This document shows, piece after piece, positions 10,370 to 19,562 of a stretch of 64,000 nt of DNA. Position 1 is the stretch's first letter; each line of letters begins with the position of its first letter. The stretch comes from Flaviflagellibacter sp963786225. GTDB lineage: Bacteria; Pseudomonadota; Alphaproteobacteria; Rhizobiales; Methylopilaceae. The notes beneath the pieces were generated by a model. The model searched no databases and was not told the DNA's origin. It worked only from the letters and a program-made list of their open reading frames with translations. The position numbers and the translations under genes are program-made. Location: the NCBI GenBank assembly GCA_963786225.1, contig CAWAYQ010000030.1, positions 1 to 64,000 on the forward strand. Direction: 5' to 3'.

Positions 10370-11475
10370 CGGAACTGGCGCGCCCATTGGCCCTCCTTGC
10401 TGAGCTCACGCACCGCTGCCCGCTGGCGTGCCCATATTGTTCCAACCCGCTCGAACTGGACCAGCGTTCCGACGAGCTCGATACGGCAACCTGGATTCGG
10501 GTTTTCCAGGAGGCGGCCGCACTTGGCGTCCTTCACCTGCATCTCTCCGGAGGCGAGCCGGGCACGCGAAGCGATCTCGCGGACCTTATCGGCGGGGCGG
10601 CGCAAGCAGGGCTCTATACCAACCTCATTACGTCGGGCATCGGCATCGACCGGCGGCGCCTGGAGCAACTGGCTGCCGCGGGGCTCGACCACGTCCAACT
10701 CTCCATCCAGGATACCGACGAAGGCGAGGCCGACCGCGTTTCCGGCTATGCCGGCTCGCACCGGCGCAAGCGCGTCTTCGCCGCCGCGGTCGGCGAGATC
10801 GGCCTGCCTTTGACCATCAACGCCGTGCTGCATCGCGCGAACCTCCCGCGCATTCGCGAGATGACGGAGGAGGCCATCGCGCTCGGGGCGCGGCGCATTG
10901 AACTGGCACACACGCAATATTACGGCTGGGGTCTGAAGAACCGCGCGGCGCTGCTGCCCGATCGCAGCGCGGTCGATGCCGCCCGAGCGACGGTCGCCGC
11001 GCTGCGTGAGACGACGCGAGGAACCATCGTCATCGACTATGTGCTGCCGGATTATTTCGCGCGCTACCCGAAGCCCTGCGTCAACGGATGGGGCCGTCAG
11101 TCGTTGAACGTAACGCCCCGGGGCCGCGTCCTGCCGTGCCATGCCGCCGAAAGCATTCCGGGTCTCGAATTCTGGAACGTGACCGACCGCTCGTTGAACG
11201 ACATCTGGTCCCGTTCCCCCGCTTTCAACGCGTTCCGCGGCACCGACTGGATGCAGGAGCCCTGCCGGAGCTGCCCGCGTCAGGAGATCGACTTTGGCGG
11301 CTGCCGCTGCCAGGCCCTCGCGCTTACGGGCGACGCGCGGAACACCGATCCCGTTTGCGTGCTGTCGCCGCTGCACAAGATCGTAACCGATCTGACAGAC
11401 CTGCCTGCTGAGCCGGGCAGCCTTGTGATGCGGGGCAGGAAAGCCGTGGTCCAGAAGGCCGGTCAGCCCGCATAA
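10366..11475 (+). CDS. pqqE: PqqA peptide cyclase PqqE (radical SAM)
   Basis: A 369-residue radical SAM/SPASM enzyme (EC 1.21.98.4) that forms the Glu-Tyr carbon-carbon crosslink in PqqA. The radical SAM cluster motif CPLACPYC (CxxxCxxC) is at residues about 22-29, with GGEP at about 63. The C-terminal SPASM domain supplies the auxiliary cluster ligands in CHAAE, CRSCPRQEIDFGGCRCQ and the final DPVC. Length is as expected. The ATG overlaps the pqqD stop. This completes pqqABCDE; no pqqF/G protease is present in the window. Confidence 0.97.
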   Translation: MTELARPLALLAELTHRCPLACPYCSNPLELDQRSDELDTATWIRVFQEAAALGVLHLHLSGGEPGTRSDLADLIGGAAQAGLYTNLITSGIGIDRRRLEQLAAAGLDHVQLSIQDTDEGEADRVSGYAGSHRRKRVFAAAVGEIGLPLTINAVLHRANLPRIREMTEEAIALGARRIELAHTQYYGWGLKNRAALLPDRSAVDAARATVAALRETTRGTIVIDYVLPDYFARYPKPCVNGWGRQSLNVTPRGRVLPCHAAESIPGLEFWNVTDRSLNDIWSRSPAFNAFRGTDWMQEPCRSCPRQEIDFGGCRCQALALTGDARNTDPVCVLSPLHKIVTDLTDLPAEPGSLVMRGRKAVVQKAGQPA

Positions 11476-11586
11476 AAGGCAATGCGCGTGCGCTTGCGGA
11501 CGATCAGGTCGTGGCGTATGCGGCAGGTTGCCACACCCCCAAGTTTGCGCAACACTCCTGCGCACACAAAAACTTGGGAGGAAGTC

Positions 11587-12825
11587 ATGCGGACTCTTTC
11601 GATCGCCATCGGTGCCGTGATCGCGGCAGGCGGCGCTGCAGGATCTCAGGAAAGCCTGCAGAAACTACAGAATATGCAAACGACCGGTACCGCCCTTGAA
11701 ATTCCCACCGTTTCCCAAACCGGCAAGAAAGCGGACAATCTCCGCAAGATTGCCGAGAAGATAAATGTGCCACCTGGCTTCAAGGCGGAACTGTTTGCCA
11801 TAGTTCCGGATGCTCGGCACATGGCCGTCGGTCGCAATGTCGGCACGGTTTTCGTCGGGACCCGCAAGACCAAGGCTTACGCGGTGACCGACCGCGACAA
11901 AGACGGCGTGGCCGACGAGGTGAAGGATTTCGCCCCCTCTGTCGCGTTCAAGGTTCCGAACGGCATGTGTTACTCGAACGACGGCTTTCTGTTCGTCGCC
12001 GAGCACAACCGCGTGCTCGTATTTCCCGCCGCCGAGTTCTTCTACGAGAGCCCGGATGTCGCGATCGGTGTCGTTGCGGAGGAGCTCGTTCCCGCGAGCG
12101 AGGAGAGCTTCAACCACGGAGCCCGCGTTTGCGCGATCGGTCCCGACAACAAGCTCTACATTTCGCTCGGCCAGCCGCACAACGTGCCACCGAAAGACAA
12201 GCAGGCGCTCTACAAGGAACACGGGATCGGCGGCATCATACGTATGGACAGGGACGGCAAGAACCGCGAGATATACGTCGACGGTGTCCGAAATTCGGTC
12301 GGCCTCGCCTTCAGCCCGCAGGGTCAGCTCTGGTTCACGGACAACCAGGTCGACGGCATGGGAGATGACAACCCGCCCGGCGAAATCAACCGCGTCACCA
12401 AGCAGGGGCAGAACTTCGGGTTCCCCTGGTACGGTGGGGGCAAGGTGCGGACGACGGAATACAAAGGCGACGAGGTTCCGGCCGACGCCGTTGCGCCGGA
12501 ACACGAAATGACGGCGCACGCCGCCGATCTCGGCATGACCTTCTACACGGCACAGGCTTTCCCCGCTAAATACCGGGGTGGCCTCTTTTCCGCCCAGCAC
12601 GGATCATGGAACCGCACAAAGCCGGCAGGCGCGCGCGTGATGTTCACGCCGATCAAGGCAGACGGCACGTCGGGCAAGCCCGAAGTGTTTGCCGACGGAT
12701 GGCTCGACGAGGAGACCGGGCAATATCTCGGCCGGCCGGTCGACGTGAAGGTCTATCTCGACGGCTCCTTGCTGGTGTCCGACGATCTCACCGGAGCCAT
12801 TTGGCGAATTTCACCCGAGAACTGA
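11587..12825 (+). CDS. Sorbosone/glucose dehydrogenase-type PQQ enzyme (exported)
   Basis: A 412-residue secreted beta-propeller of the glucose/sorbosone dehydrogenase family (PF07995 type), whose members oxidise aldoses or sorbosone in the periplasm with PQQ. The start at 11587 is chosen because GGGAGGAAG lies just upstream; the open frame extends further 5' but without a signal sequence. Residues 1-21 are a signal peptide. Family hallmarks are NGMCYSNDGFLFVAEHNR, the SFNHGARVC and VRNSVGLAF segments, GEINRV and SAQHGSWNR. It lies 112 bases after pqqE and just ahead of a cytochrome c gene, consistent with PQQ supply and electron removal in one locus. Confidence 0.9.
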   Translation: MRTLSIAIGAVIAAGGAAGSQESLQKLQNMQTTGTALEIPTVSQTGKKADNLRKIAEKINVPPGFKAELFAIVPDARHMAVGRNVGTVFVGTRKTKAYAVTDRDKDGVADEVKDFAPSVAFKVPNGMCYSNDGFLFVAEHNRVLVFPAAEFFYESPDVAIGVVAEELVPASEESFNHGARVCAIGPDNKLYISLGQPHNVPPKDKQALYKEHGIGGIIRMDRDGKNREIYVDGVRNSVGLAFSPQGQLWFTDNQVDGMGDDNPPGEINRVTKQGQNFGFPWYGGGKVRTTEYKGDEVPADAVAPEHEMTAHAADLGMTFYTAQAFPAKYRGGLFSAQHGSWNRTKPAGARVMFTPIKADGTSGKPEVFADGWLDEETGQYLGRPVDVKVYLDGSLLVSDDLTGAIWRISPEN

Positions 12826-12833
12826 ACAGAGAG

Positions 12834-12860
12834 GGGGCCGGGGATTATTTCTCCGGCCCC
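12834..12860 (+). other. GC-rich hairpin between dehydrogenase and cytochrome genes
   Basis: Eight-bp inverted repeat GGGGCCGG / CCGGCCCC with an 11-base loop. No T-run follows (AACCAAAAGG), so it is better read as an mRNA-processing or attenuating hairpin than as a terminator. The cytochrome gene starts 20 bases downstream, leaving its AAAAGG ribosome site free. Confidence 0.45.
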
Positions 12861-12879
12861 AACCAAAAGGATCCCCGCA

Positions 12880-13203
12880 ATGCGTATACCCACAGCGGCG
12901 ACGCTGCTCGTCCTTGCCTTGGCCTCGGTCGGTCCGGCGCTCGCGGATGCTGCCGCAGGGCGCACCAAGGCGGCGGTCTGCGTGACCTGCCATGGCCTGG
13001 ACGGAATGAGCCGCCTGCCCAACGCCCCACACATCGCCGGGCAGCCAGAGCTCTACGTGACAGAGCAGCTCAAGGCGTACCGGGCCGAGACGCGCAAGGA
13101 TCCGATGATGACCATCATTTCCAAGCCGCTGAGCGACCAGGACATCGACGATCTCGCCGCCTGGTATGCCTCGATCAAAGTCATGGCAACGCTGCCGCAA
13201 TGA
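12880..13203 (+). CDS. Small c-type cytochrome
   Basis: A 107-residue exported mono-haem cytochrome c of the c553/c4-like class. A signal peptide ends at about ALADA. The haem site is CVTCH at residues about 34-38, and Met in DPMMTIISKPL is the likely sixth ligand, followed by the conserved C-terminal helix DIDDLAAWYASIK. Its position directly after the PQQ-type dehydrogenase suggests that it accepts electrons from that enzyme in the periplasm. A good rho-independent terminator follows about 140 bases later. Confidence 0.9.
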   Translation: MRIPTAATLLVLALASVGPALADAAAGRTKAAVCVTCHGLDGMSRLPNAPHIAGQPELYVTEQLKAYRAETRKDPMMTIISKPLSDQDIDDLAAWYASIKVMATLPQ

Positions 13204-13632
13204 TTTGCGGGAACCACCACGTCGAGGCGCGCTATTGGAACCGAACGTTCGGTCGATTAGCCGAAAAGTAGTGCGTACAGAACCGGCGCCACGCGCCATG
13301 ACATTCCAGCCGGATCAATCCGGTTTCCTCCCAGCCTTAAGCCCGCCCGGTGCGCCGCGGCGGGCTTTTTGCGTTTCAGGTTTCCCGCAAGCCGGCGCGT
13401 CAACTGCGGCCCTCAAGCCGACGGGACCTGAGCATGCAGCCGATTGCACCTATACTTGGGTATATCATGCCTAAATTGATGCAGTAGTCGGCGCACCAAA
13501 CGTTTAATTGTCACCACACGCATAATCCGCAATCTATCCGAAATAATCTCATCCGTTTGTCGATTATAATAGGGCAGAACGGCAGAAAGCCGTCGTTGAT
13601 ACTATTTCGGAAACCGAAACAGACAGGCATTC
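13204..13632. other. Intergenic region: terminator and probable promoter
   Basis: The left half carries the terminator at 13340-13370. The right half is distinctly AT-richer than its surroundings and holds a perfect TATAAT at 13565-13570, a candidate -10 for the membrane-protein gene that starts at 13633; no good -35 sits at the ideal distance. I see no gene on either strand. Confidence 0.4.
13340..13370 (+). terminator. Rho-independent terminator
   Basis: Eight-bp stem AGCCCGCC (13340-13347) / GGCGGGCT (13359-13366), 11-base loop, followed by TTTT and GCG. It ends the pqq/dehydrogenase/cytochrome transcription unit. Confidence 0.8.
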
Positions 13633-14091
13633 ATGTCTAAAATGTCTAGCGATAACCTTCGTTATACAAGGCGGATCGGCAAGTATCCCATCCATTCGAT
13701 ACTTGTGCCGTTCGCTGTCGCCTACTTCGGGGGCGCGTTGCTGACCGACCTGACCTACTGGCAGACCGCCGAAATGATGTGGGCGGATTTCTCCGCCTGG
13801 CTCGTCTCGGTGGGGGTCGTCATCGGTTACCTCGCGGTGATCGCGGGGCTGTTCGATTTCCTGACCAAGCGTTTCGCGAGCGTCCAGGCGCCGGTGTTGC
13901 CTTGGGTGATTGCCAATCTGATCGCGTTGATCCTGGCCACGCTCAACATGTTCATCCACTCACGCGACGCGTGGACGTCAGTTGTTCCCTGGGGGCTGAT
14001 TCTTTCGGCGGTGGTGGTGCTCATCCTTCTGTTCGCAGAATGGATGCGCTGGTCGGCGTTCAACCGCAGCGACATGGGAGTTGCAGGCTGA
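13633..14091 (+). CDS. DUF2231-like membrane protein
   Basis: A 152-residue integral membrane protein with four hydrophobic segments (about residues 23-41, 53-75, 88-105, 115-135). The opening motif IGKYPIHSILVPFAVAYF, with the conserved P-x-H, is typical of DUF2231 proteins, which often accompany exported PQQ or haem oxidoreductases. Function is unknown; the His could bind haem or a quinone. Its TGA overlaps the ATG of the next gene (TGATG), so the two are translationally coupled and probably work together in periplasmic electron transfer. Confidence 0.8.
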   Translation: MSKMSSDNLRYTRRIGKYPIHSILVPFAVAYFGGALLTDLTYWQTAEMMWADFSAWLVSVGVVIGYLAVIAGLFDFLTKRFASVQAPVLPWVIANLIALILATLNMFIHSRDAWTSVVPWGLILSAVVVLILLFAEWMRWSAFNRSDMGVAG

Positions 14092-15438
14092 TGTTTCGAG
14101 GATCTTCTGTTGCGCGCGCGAGTCTCATTGCAGGGGTGGCGTTGCTTTGCACCTCGGCGTCGTCCCTTGCGGCATCCGATGGCGATAGGTTCGATATCAA
14201 TAGTCAGATCGGCCCAAATCCCGTTCTGCCCGAAGTGCAGCAATATCTGTTTCCGCCGATGCACCTTGCGCCGGTGGTCGGTTGGAAGGACGGCGAAAAG
14301 CCCATCGTCGCGGACGGTCTGAAGATCGAGGCGCTGGCGACCGGCCTCCAGCATCCGCGCTCGCTCTACGTTCTCCCCAACGGCGATGTCCTGATCGTCC
14401 AATCGAAGCAGCCCTGGCCCGATCCGGTCCAGGCCGCCCGAAGGATTTGGTCATGGGCTGGATCGAATCCTGGGTCACTTCGGCGGCGACACCGGGCCAA
14501 GCAACCGCATAACGCTGCTGCGCGACGCTGACGGCGACGGCAAGCCCGAGACGCAAAGCGTCTTCCTCGATCACCTCACATCGCCCTTCGGCGTGGCCCT
14601 GGTCGGCAACGACCTTTATGTCGCCAATACCGATGCGATCGTTCGCTATCCCTACACGACGGGCGAGACGAAGATCACCGCGCCCGGCACCGTGCTGACG
14701 CCGCTTCCCGGCGGCCCCATCGACCACCACTGGACCAAGAGCCTAGTGGCAAGTCCGGACGGGTCACTACTTTACGTGGGCGTCGGTTCCAACAGCAACA
14801 TCACCGAGAACGGCATTGGGGCGGAGATGAACCGCGCCGCCATCTGGGAAGTGGATAGGGCCACCGGCCGCTGGCGCATCTTTGCGAGCGGTCTGCGCAA
14901 CCCCAACGGCCTGAGCTGGGAGCCCGAAAGCGGCGCACTTTGGGCCGTCGTGAACGAGCGCGACGAGCTCGGCCCGAACCTTGTGCCGGACTATATGACC
15001 TCGGTGAAGGACGGAGGCTTCTACGGCTGGCCCTACAGCTATTTCGGCCAACACCTCGATCCACGCGTCCAGCCGCAACGCCCGGATCTGGTCGAGAAGG
15101 CGATCGTTCCCGACTATGCGCTGAGCTCGCACGTCGCTCCTCTGGGGCTTGCTTTCTACACGGCCGACACTCTGCCTCAGAAGTACAAAGGCGGGGCCTT
15201 CGTCGGCGAGCATGGCAGCTGGGACCGGCAGCAGTTCAATGGCTACAAGGTGGTGTTCGTGCCGTTCAGCGGTGGACGCCCGAACGGCAAGGCCGAGGAC
15301 GTCGTTACAGGCTTCCTGAACGCGAATGGAGAGGCGCGCGGGCGGCCGGTCGGGGTGGCGGTGGACAAAACCGGCGCCCTCCTGATTGCCGATGACGTCG
15401 GAAACACAGTGTGGCGCGTGACACCCGCAGGCCAATAG
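14091..15438 (+). CDS. Second sorbosone dehydrogenase-type enzyme, frame broken twice
   Basis: An exported beta-propeller of about 445 residues in the sorbosone/glucose dehydrogenase family. Residues 1-26 are a signal peptide (ALLCTSASSLAAS). The frame from 14091 carries the N-terminus up to DVLIVQS; the next conserved piece GRPKDLVMGWIESWVTS is one frame away (about 14420-14480), and GGDTGPSNRITLLRDADGDG onward is in a third frame to the stop at 15438. Both pieces fit without loss, so two single-base errors near 14425 and 14482 are more likely than decay. Family segments include LPGGPIDHHWTKS, GLRNPNGLSW and GEHGSWDR. Coupled to the DUF2231-like gene by TGATG. Confidence 0.85.
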
Positions 15439-15678
15439 AACGCACGCCACGCTCTGCCGCCGATGCCGTGTCCTTACGTCGTAGCTCGGGGCGGTCGTCG
15501 TTACCCCACTCGAAAAGCGGTCGACGGGATCAGGTCGGAGTTGCAGGCACACCGATCGCCGGGTGGGCGGGCTAGCGCCTGATGCGAAACGAGGCCCAGC
15601 GTCGTCGTTGGAGTTCATCCCAAAAACGAGGCTTTCGATCGGGAACGACGCGCGCCGTATGCGAACGGAGGATGCACG

Positions 15679-16965
15679 ATGGCCGAGCCAACCGACGACA
15701 ATGATCTTGCTCCGATATCGCGCCGGCGGTTTCTTCGCGAGGGTGGTGCATTGGCGGGCGGAGCCGTCATTGCGGGTGGTCTCGCCGGCAGCGAAGCGGT
15801 GGCGGCAGGCAATAATGCCGACAACCTCCCGCCCAACGTCCCGGAATGGATGAAGACGCCCGGCGATCCGATGGGAAGCCAGCTTTATGGAACGCCTTCG
15901 CCGTTCGAGAAGGGTGTCGTCAAAAATATCCCGAACAATCTGCCGCAATATCTATCCGCGTCTGGACGGACGCCGCTGCAGGATCTCGATGGCATCATCA
16001 CGCCAAACGGATTGTTCTACGAACGTCATCATGGCGGGGTGCCAACGATCGATCCTGCGCAGCATCGACTGATGCTGCATGGCCTGGTCGATAAGCCGCT
16101 GATCTTCACCATGGATGACATCCGGCGCTTCCCTTCGGAATCGCACATCTACTTTCTCGAATGCTCCGGCAATCCCGCCTACCAGAAACCCTACGGAAAG
16201 ACGGCATCCGACCTTGTCGGCCTCTTGAGTTGTGCCGAATGGACCGGGGTCAGCCTGAAGCTCGTTCTGCAGGAGGCGGGATTGCAGCCGGGCGCGAAGT
16301 GGGTCGTTGCCGAAGGCGCGGATTCCGCGGCGATGACGCGCAGCATTCCAATCGAAAAATGTCTCGAAGACGCGATGCTGGTCTACAGCCAAAACGGCGA
16401 GCGGCTGCGCCCGCAGCAAGGCTATCCGCTGCGCCTGCTGCTGCCGGGTTTCGAGGGCAATATGAGCATAAAGTGGCTGCGCCGTCTGCACGTCGCTGCG
16501 GAGCCGACTTACTCACGCGAAGAAACATCCAAATATACCGACCTGATGCCGGACGGGTCTGCGCGTGAGTTCACGTTCTACATGGAAGCCAAATCCATCA
16601 TCACGCGGCCCTCGGGCGGCCAACGGCTGAGCACACCAGGCTTTCACGAGATCAGCGGTATTGCCTGGAGCGGACATGGCAAGGTCAAGCGGGTCGATGT
16701 CTCGGTCGATGATGGCAAGAGCTGGCAGGAAGCGCAGTTGCAGGAGCCCGTACTGACGCGGGCGCTGACCCGCTTCAGGCTTGGCTGGCAATGGGACGGT
16801 AAACCGGCCGTGATTCACAGCCGCGCAACAGATGAGACCGGTTACGTCCAGCCGACATTGGCCGAACTTCTCGCGGTGCGCGGCGACAATTATTTTTACC
16901 ACAACAACGCCATTTGGCCCTGGCGCATCGCAGCGGATGGCGAGGTGTCCAATGCCTACGCGTGA
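15679..16965 (+). CDS. soxC: Sulfite/sulfane dehydrogenase molybdopterin subunit SoxC
   Basis: A 428-residue periplasmic molybdenum enzyme of the sulfite-oxidase family. The N-terminus has a Tat signal (SRRRFLREGGALAGG). FLECSGNPAYQ supplies the Mo-coordinating Cys, with the typical SoxC surroundings GLVDKPLIFTMDDIRRFP and LPGFEGNMSIKWLRR; the C-terminal dimerisation domain follows (ITRPSGGQRLSTPGFHEISGIAWSG region). In the Sox system SoxCD removes six electrons from the sulfane sulfur on SoxY. soxD overlaps its 3' end. No soxXYZAB gene is in the window, so it may instead act as a free sulfite dehydrogenase. Confidence 0.93.
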   Translation: MAEPTDDNDLAPISRRRFLREGGALAGGAVIAGGLAGSEAVAAGNNADNLPPNVPEWMKTPGDPMGSQLYGTPSPFEKGVVKNIPNNLPQYLSASGRTPLQDLDGIITPNGLFYERHHGGVPTIDPAQHRLMLHGLVDKPLIFTMDDIRRFPSESHIYFLECSGNPAYQKPYGKTASDLVGLLSCAEWTGVSLKLVLQEAGLQPGAKWVVAEGADSAAMTRSIPIEKCLEDAMLVYSQNGERLRPQQGYPLRLLLPGFEGNMSIKWLRRLHVAAEPTYSREETSKYTDLMPDGSAREFTFYMEAKSIITRPSGGQRLSTPGFHEISGIAWSGHGKVKRVDVSVDDGKSWQEAQLQEPVLTRALTRFRLGWQWDGKPAVIHSRATDETGYVQPTLAELLAVRGDNYFYHNNAIWPWRIAADGEVSNAYA

Positions 16966-17515
16966 GTTTTGTTGCGCGGTGCTCGTCGCGCTTGCGCCGG
17001 CATTCGCCACGCACGCGCAGGCGCAAAGCCCCTTTGGCATCGGTCGATCAGCGACGCCGGCGGAGATCGCGGGCTGGAACATCGATATCGATCGTGACGG
17101 CAATAACCTTCCGCCGGGAAGCGGCAGCGTCAGTCACGGGCGTGAGGTGTTCGACCAGCAATGCGCGTCCTGTCACGGCGCAAAAGGCGGAGGCGGGCTT
17201 GGCGATAAATTGGCGGGCGGGCAGGGCACGTTGGCGACGCCAAACCCGGTCAGGACCGTCGGCAGTTATTGGCCGTACGCCCCGACGTTGTTCGACTATA
17301 TCCGCCGTGCCATGCCGCAGAACGCGCCGCAATCGTTAAGCAATGAGGACGTCTATGCGGTCTCCGCTTACATCCTCAATCTGAACGGACTGCTTCCGGC
17401 GGATGCGACGCTCGACGCCAAGACGCTTAGTGCGATCAAGATGCCGAACCGGAGCATGTTCGTCGGCGATCCCCGTCCCGACGTGAAAAACCCGGCATGC
17501 ATGACGGGTTGTTAA
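16952..17515 (+). CDS. soxD: Cytochrome c subunit SoxD-like (short, mono-haem)
   Basis: A 187-residue exported cytochrome c that is the probable electron acceptor of the SoxC protein. The ATG at 16952 lies 14 bases inside the end of soxC. A signal peptide ends at about HAQAQS; the haem site is CASCH near residue 69, and MPNRSMFVGDPRPDV near the end carries the likely Met ligand. Classical SoxD is about twice as long and di-haem; this form has only the first haem domain. The last residues CMTGC add two Cys of unknown role. Confidence 0.85.
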   Translation: MPTREFCCAVLVALAPAFATHAQAQSPFGIGRSATPAEIAGWNIDIDRDGNNLPPGSGSVSHGREVFDQQCASCHGAKGGGGLGDKLAGGQGTLATPNPVRTVGSYWPYAPTLFDYIRRAMPQNAPQSLSNEDVYAVSAYILNLNGLLPADATLDAKTLSAIKMPNRSMFVGDPRPDVKNPACMTGC

Positions 17516-17952
17516 TCCCACGTCGTCACGAGAGAGGCCGCCGAAGCGCTCTGTGTCGGCATCGGCAGGCTGCGGATCCCGTTCGACGATATTTTTCGTC
17601 TCCGTCGCTGCCCGGCTGCTATGTGCCGTTTTACGTGGGCTCGCTGCACGGCTGCGATGTGCTCCATGTCCTCTCCGTGGCCGGTCGATTGTTCCGGTCT
17701 TCCCAGCACAATCCGCGACTGGACCACATTGAGAATGAAGCTCGGCGGTCCGCTCGCTTTTGCGAGGCAGGGTATGCCCTGATGAGACGTCACATCCGCT
17801 GTTCGGGCTCAGGCTAAGAGTCCAATGTGACATCAGTCGGCATGCAACGGATCGAGAGCGTCCGCGCTCAGCGCAACCGAGGTCTGACGAGATGAAGGTG
17901 CTCGTTTCGTTCAACCCGCCTAGGTTAAGGGCTGATTTTCCTGCAGATTGGG
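17516..17952. other. Intergenic region without a supported gene
   Basis: Short open frames on both strands lack codon bias, ribosome sites and recognisable motifs. I see no tRNA, clear terminator or palindromic repeat. The last 40 bases contain the weakly marked start region of the MFS gene. Confidence 0.5.
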
Positions 17953-19164
17953 ATGTTTGCGTTGAACGTGACCGGGCCTTCGGCCACCGCACCCGGATTG
18001 GTGCTCTTTGCGCTGGCGCTTGGCGGCTTCGCCATCGGCACCACCGAATTCGCGACGATGAGCCTGCTGCCGGACTTCGCGGGCGAGTTCGGCATCGGCA
18101 TTGCCGAGGCCGGCCATGTCATCAGTGCCTATGCGCTCGGCGTCGTCGTTGGCGCGCCGCTGCTTGCGGTCCTGACCGCCGGGTTGCGCCGGCGCACTCT
18201 GCTGATAGCGCTTATGATCGCGTTTGCCGTGTTCAATGCACTGTCAGGGCTGGCTCCGAATGTCGAGTGGATGCTCGTCTTCCGCTTTCTCAGCGGTCTG
18301 CCGCACGGCGTCTATTTCGGCATCGCCTCTCTGACAGCGGCGTCGCTGGTCGAGGAGTCGCGCCGAACGACGGCTGTCGGGCGGATGTTCCTCGGTCTGA
18401 CGATCGCGACTATTATCGGCGTGCCGGTTGCGAGTCTGATCGGACAATATTTCGGCTGGCGATGGGCGTTCGCGCTCGTCGCCGCGTTGGCAACGCTCAC
18501 CGCGGTGCTCGTGGCGGTCTTTGTGCCTGATCGCGACCATAAAGGTGCGCACAGCCCGCTCGCCGAGCTTGCAGCCCTCAAGCAGCCGCAGGTCTGGTTG
18601 ACGCTCGAAATCGGCGCCATCGGATTTGGCGGCGTCTTTGCCGTCTATACCTATCTCACCTCGACCTTAATGCAGGTGACCGGCGCCTCGTCGGCCTCGA
18701 TCCCGTTCGCCCTGGCGATCTTCGGAATCGGCATGACGGCCGGCAGTCTGGTGATGCCCCGCTTCGCCGACCGCGCCTTGATGCCGACGGTGGCGGGGCT
18801 GCTGATCTGGTCAGCGATCGTTCTGGCGATCTATCCGGTCGCCGCCTATCATCTCCCCGGGATCATGGTCGTGCTATTCTGCATCGGCTTCGGCGTAGCT
18901 CTGGGCCCCGTGCTGCAGACCCGGCTCATGGATGTCGCTGGCGACGCGCAGGCGCTCGCCGCGGCGCTCAATCATTCGGCCTTCAACACCGCGAATGCGC
19001 TCGGCCCCTGGCTCGGTGGGCTTGCGATCTCGGCCGGCTACGGCCTCACATCCACCGGGTGGGTGGGCATGCTGCTTGCCGTGGCGGGGCTTGCTATCTG
19101 GGCGGTTTCATACTCGCTCGACCGGATCGATGCGCGTCGGCGGGACCTTGAGGCCGCCGCTTAA
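17953..19164 (+). CDS. MFS transporter, DHA1 drug/sugar efflux type
   Basis: A 403-residue major facilitator with 12 predicted membrane segments. The start of helix 1, LALGGFAIGTTEFATMSLLP, is characteristic of the DHA1 group that includes AraJ, NepI and the chloramphenicol exporters. Loop 2-3 has GLRRRTLLI, and the GLPHGVYFGIASL helix with GVPVASLIGQYFGWRWAF is helix 4-5. These proteins export sugars, nucleosides or drugs by proton antiport. No regulator is adjacent; the following bases hold only a transporter-gene remnant on the other strand. Substrate is unknown. Confidence 0.9.
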   Translation: MFALNVTGPSATAPGLVLFALALGGFAIGTTEFATMSLLPDFAGEFGIGIAEAGHVISAYALGVVVGAPLLAVLTAGLRRRTLLIALMIAFAVFNALSGLAPNVEWMLVFRFLSGLPHGVYFGIASLTAASLVEESRRTTAVGRMFLGLTIATIIGVPVASLIGQYFGWRWAFALVAALATLTAVLVAVFVPDRDHKGAHSPLAELAALKQPQVWLTLEIGAIGFGGVFAVYTYLTSTLMQVTGASSASIPFALAIFGIGMTAGSLVMPRFADRALMPTVAGLLIWSAIVLAIYPVAAYHLPGIMVVLFCIGFGVALGPVLQTRLMDVAGDAQALAAALNHSAFNTANALGPWLGGLAISAGYGLTSTGWVGMLLAVAGLAIWAVSYSLDRIDARRRDLEAAA

Positions 19165-19274
19165 TCGGACGCCGCCACTGGGTCGAGCCTGGCTGCTTTC
19201 AGCGCCGGCATAGAGCCGAAGGCGACGCCTGTCATCACCGCACAGGCGAAAGCGACGACCAGCCGAAGGATTTG
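19161..19274 (-). pseudogene. C-terminal remnant of a MacB/FtsX-type ABC permease
   Basis: On the minus strand 37 codons read LVVAFACAVMTG, then GVAFGSMPALKAARLDP and a stop. This is the standard last membrane segment and tail of MacB-family ABC permeases (G-x-x-P-A-x-x-A-A-R-L-D-P). An in-frame TGA sits two codons upstream, and nothing permease-like continues beyond it in any frame. The break lies beside CTCAGGATGAG, half of a palindromic repeat seen complete at 32974-33079. The stop overlaps the stop of the MFS gene. This is a leftover of a lost or rearranged gene. Confidence 0.7.
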
Positions 19275-19562
19275 AGAGGCTCAGGATGAGGCCCAAAGCT
19301 CCCAAGGATCGCGGCCGGTTTGCAGGAGCGGCGCCATGACATCGGCCGAAAGGACGTCGAGAATGTAACTGCATTGCATCGGATGGCCCTCGGTTTTAGC
19401 GCGTCGGAAGTGAGGGCGATTCGGTGGCCGGATCACTCTGGTTATGACACTGTCCAAGGTGCCAATCTGTTCTACGGGGAGTTCAAGGGGAGGGAAACTC
19501 CTGGAACAAAGTGGCACCGGGGGTGACCTCTGGGCGTCGTCGGGATATCAACTCTCCTCTGT
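19165..19562. other. Intergenic stretch before the tRNA
   Basis: Apart from the permease remnant at its left end, I find nothing I can name. Minus-strand bases about 19281-19517 form an open frame of 78 codons (ending DVMAPLLQTGRDPWELW) without a ribosome site or family resemblance. Confidence 0.4.

Noticed and set aside
17497..17817. Short open frames on both strands between soxD and the MFS gene
   Set aside because: No ribosome site, codon bias or motif on either strand.
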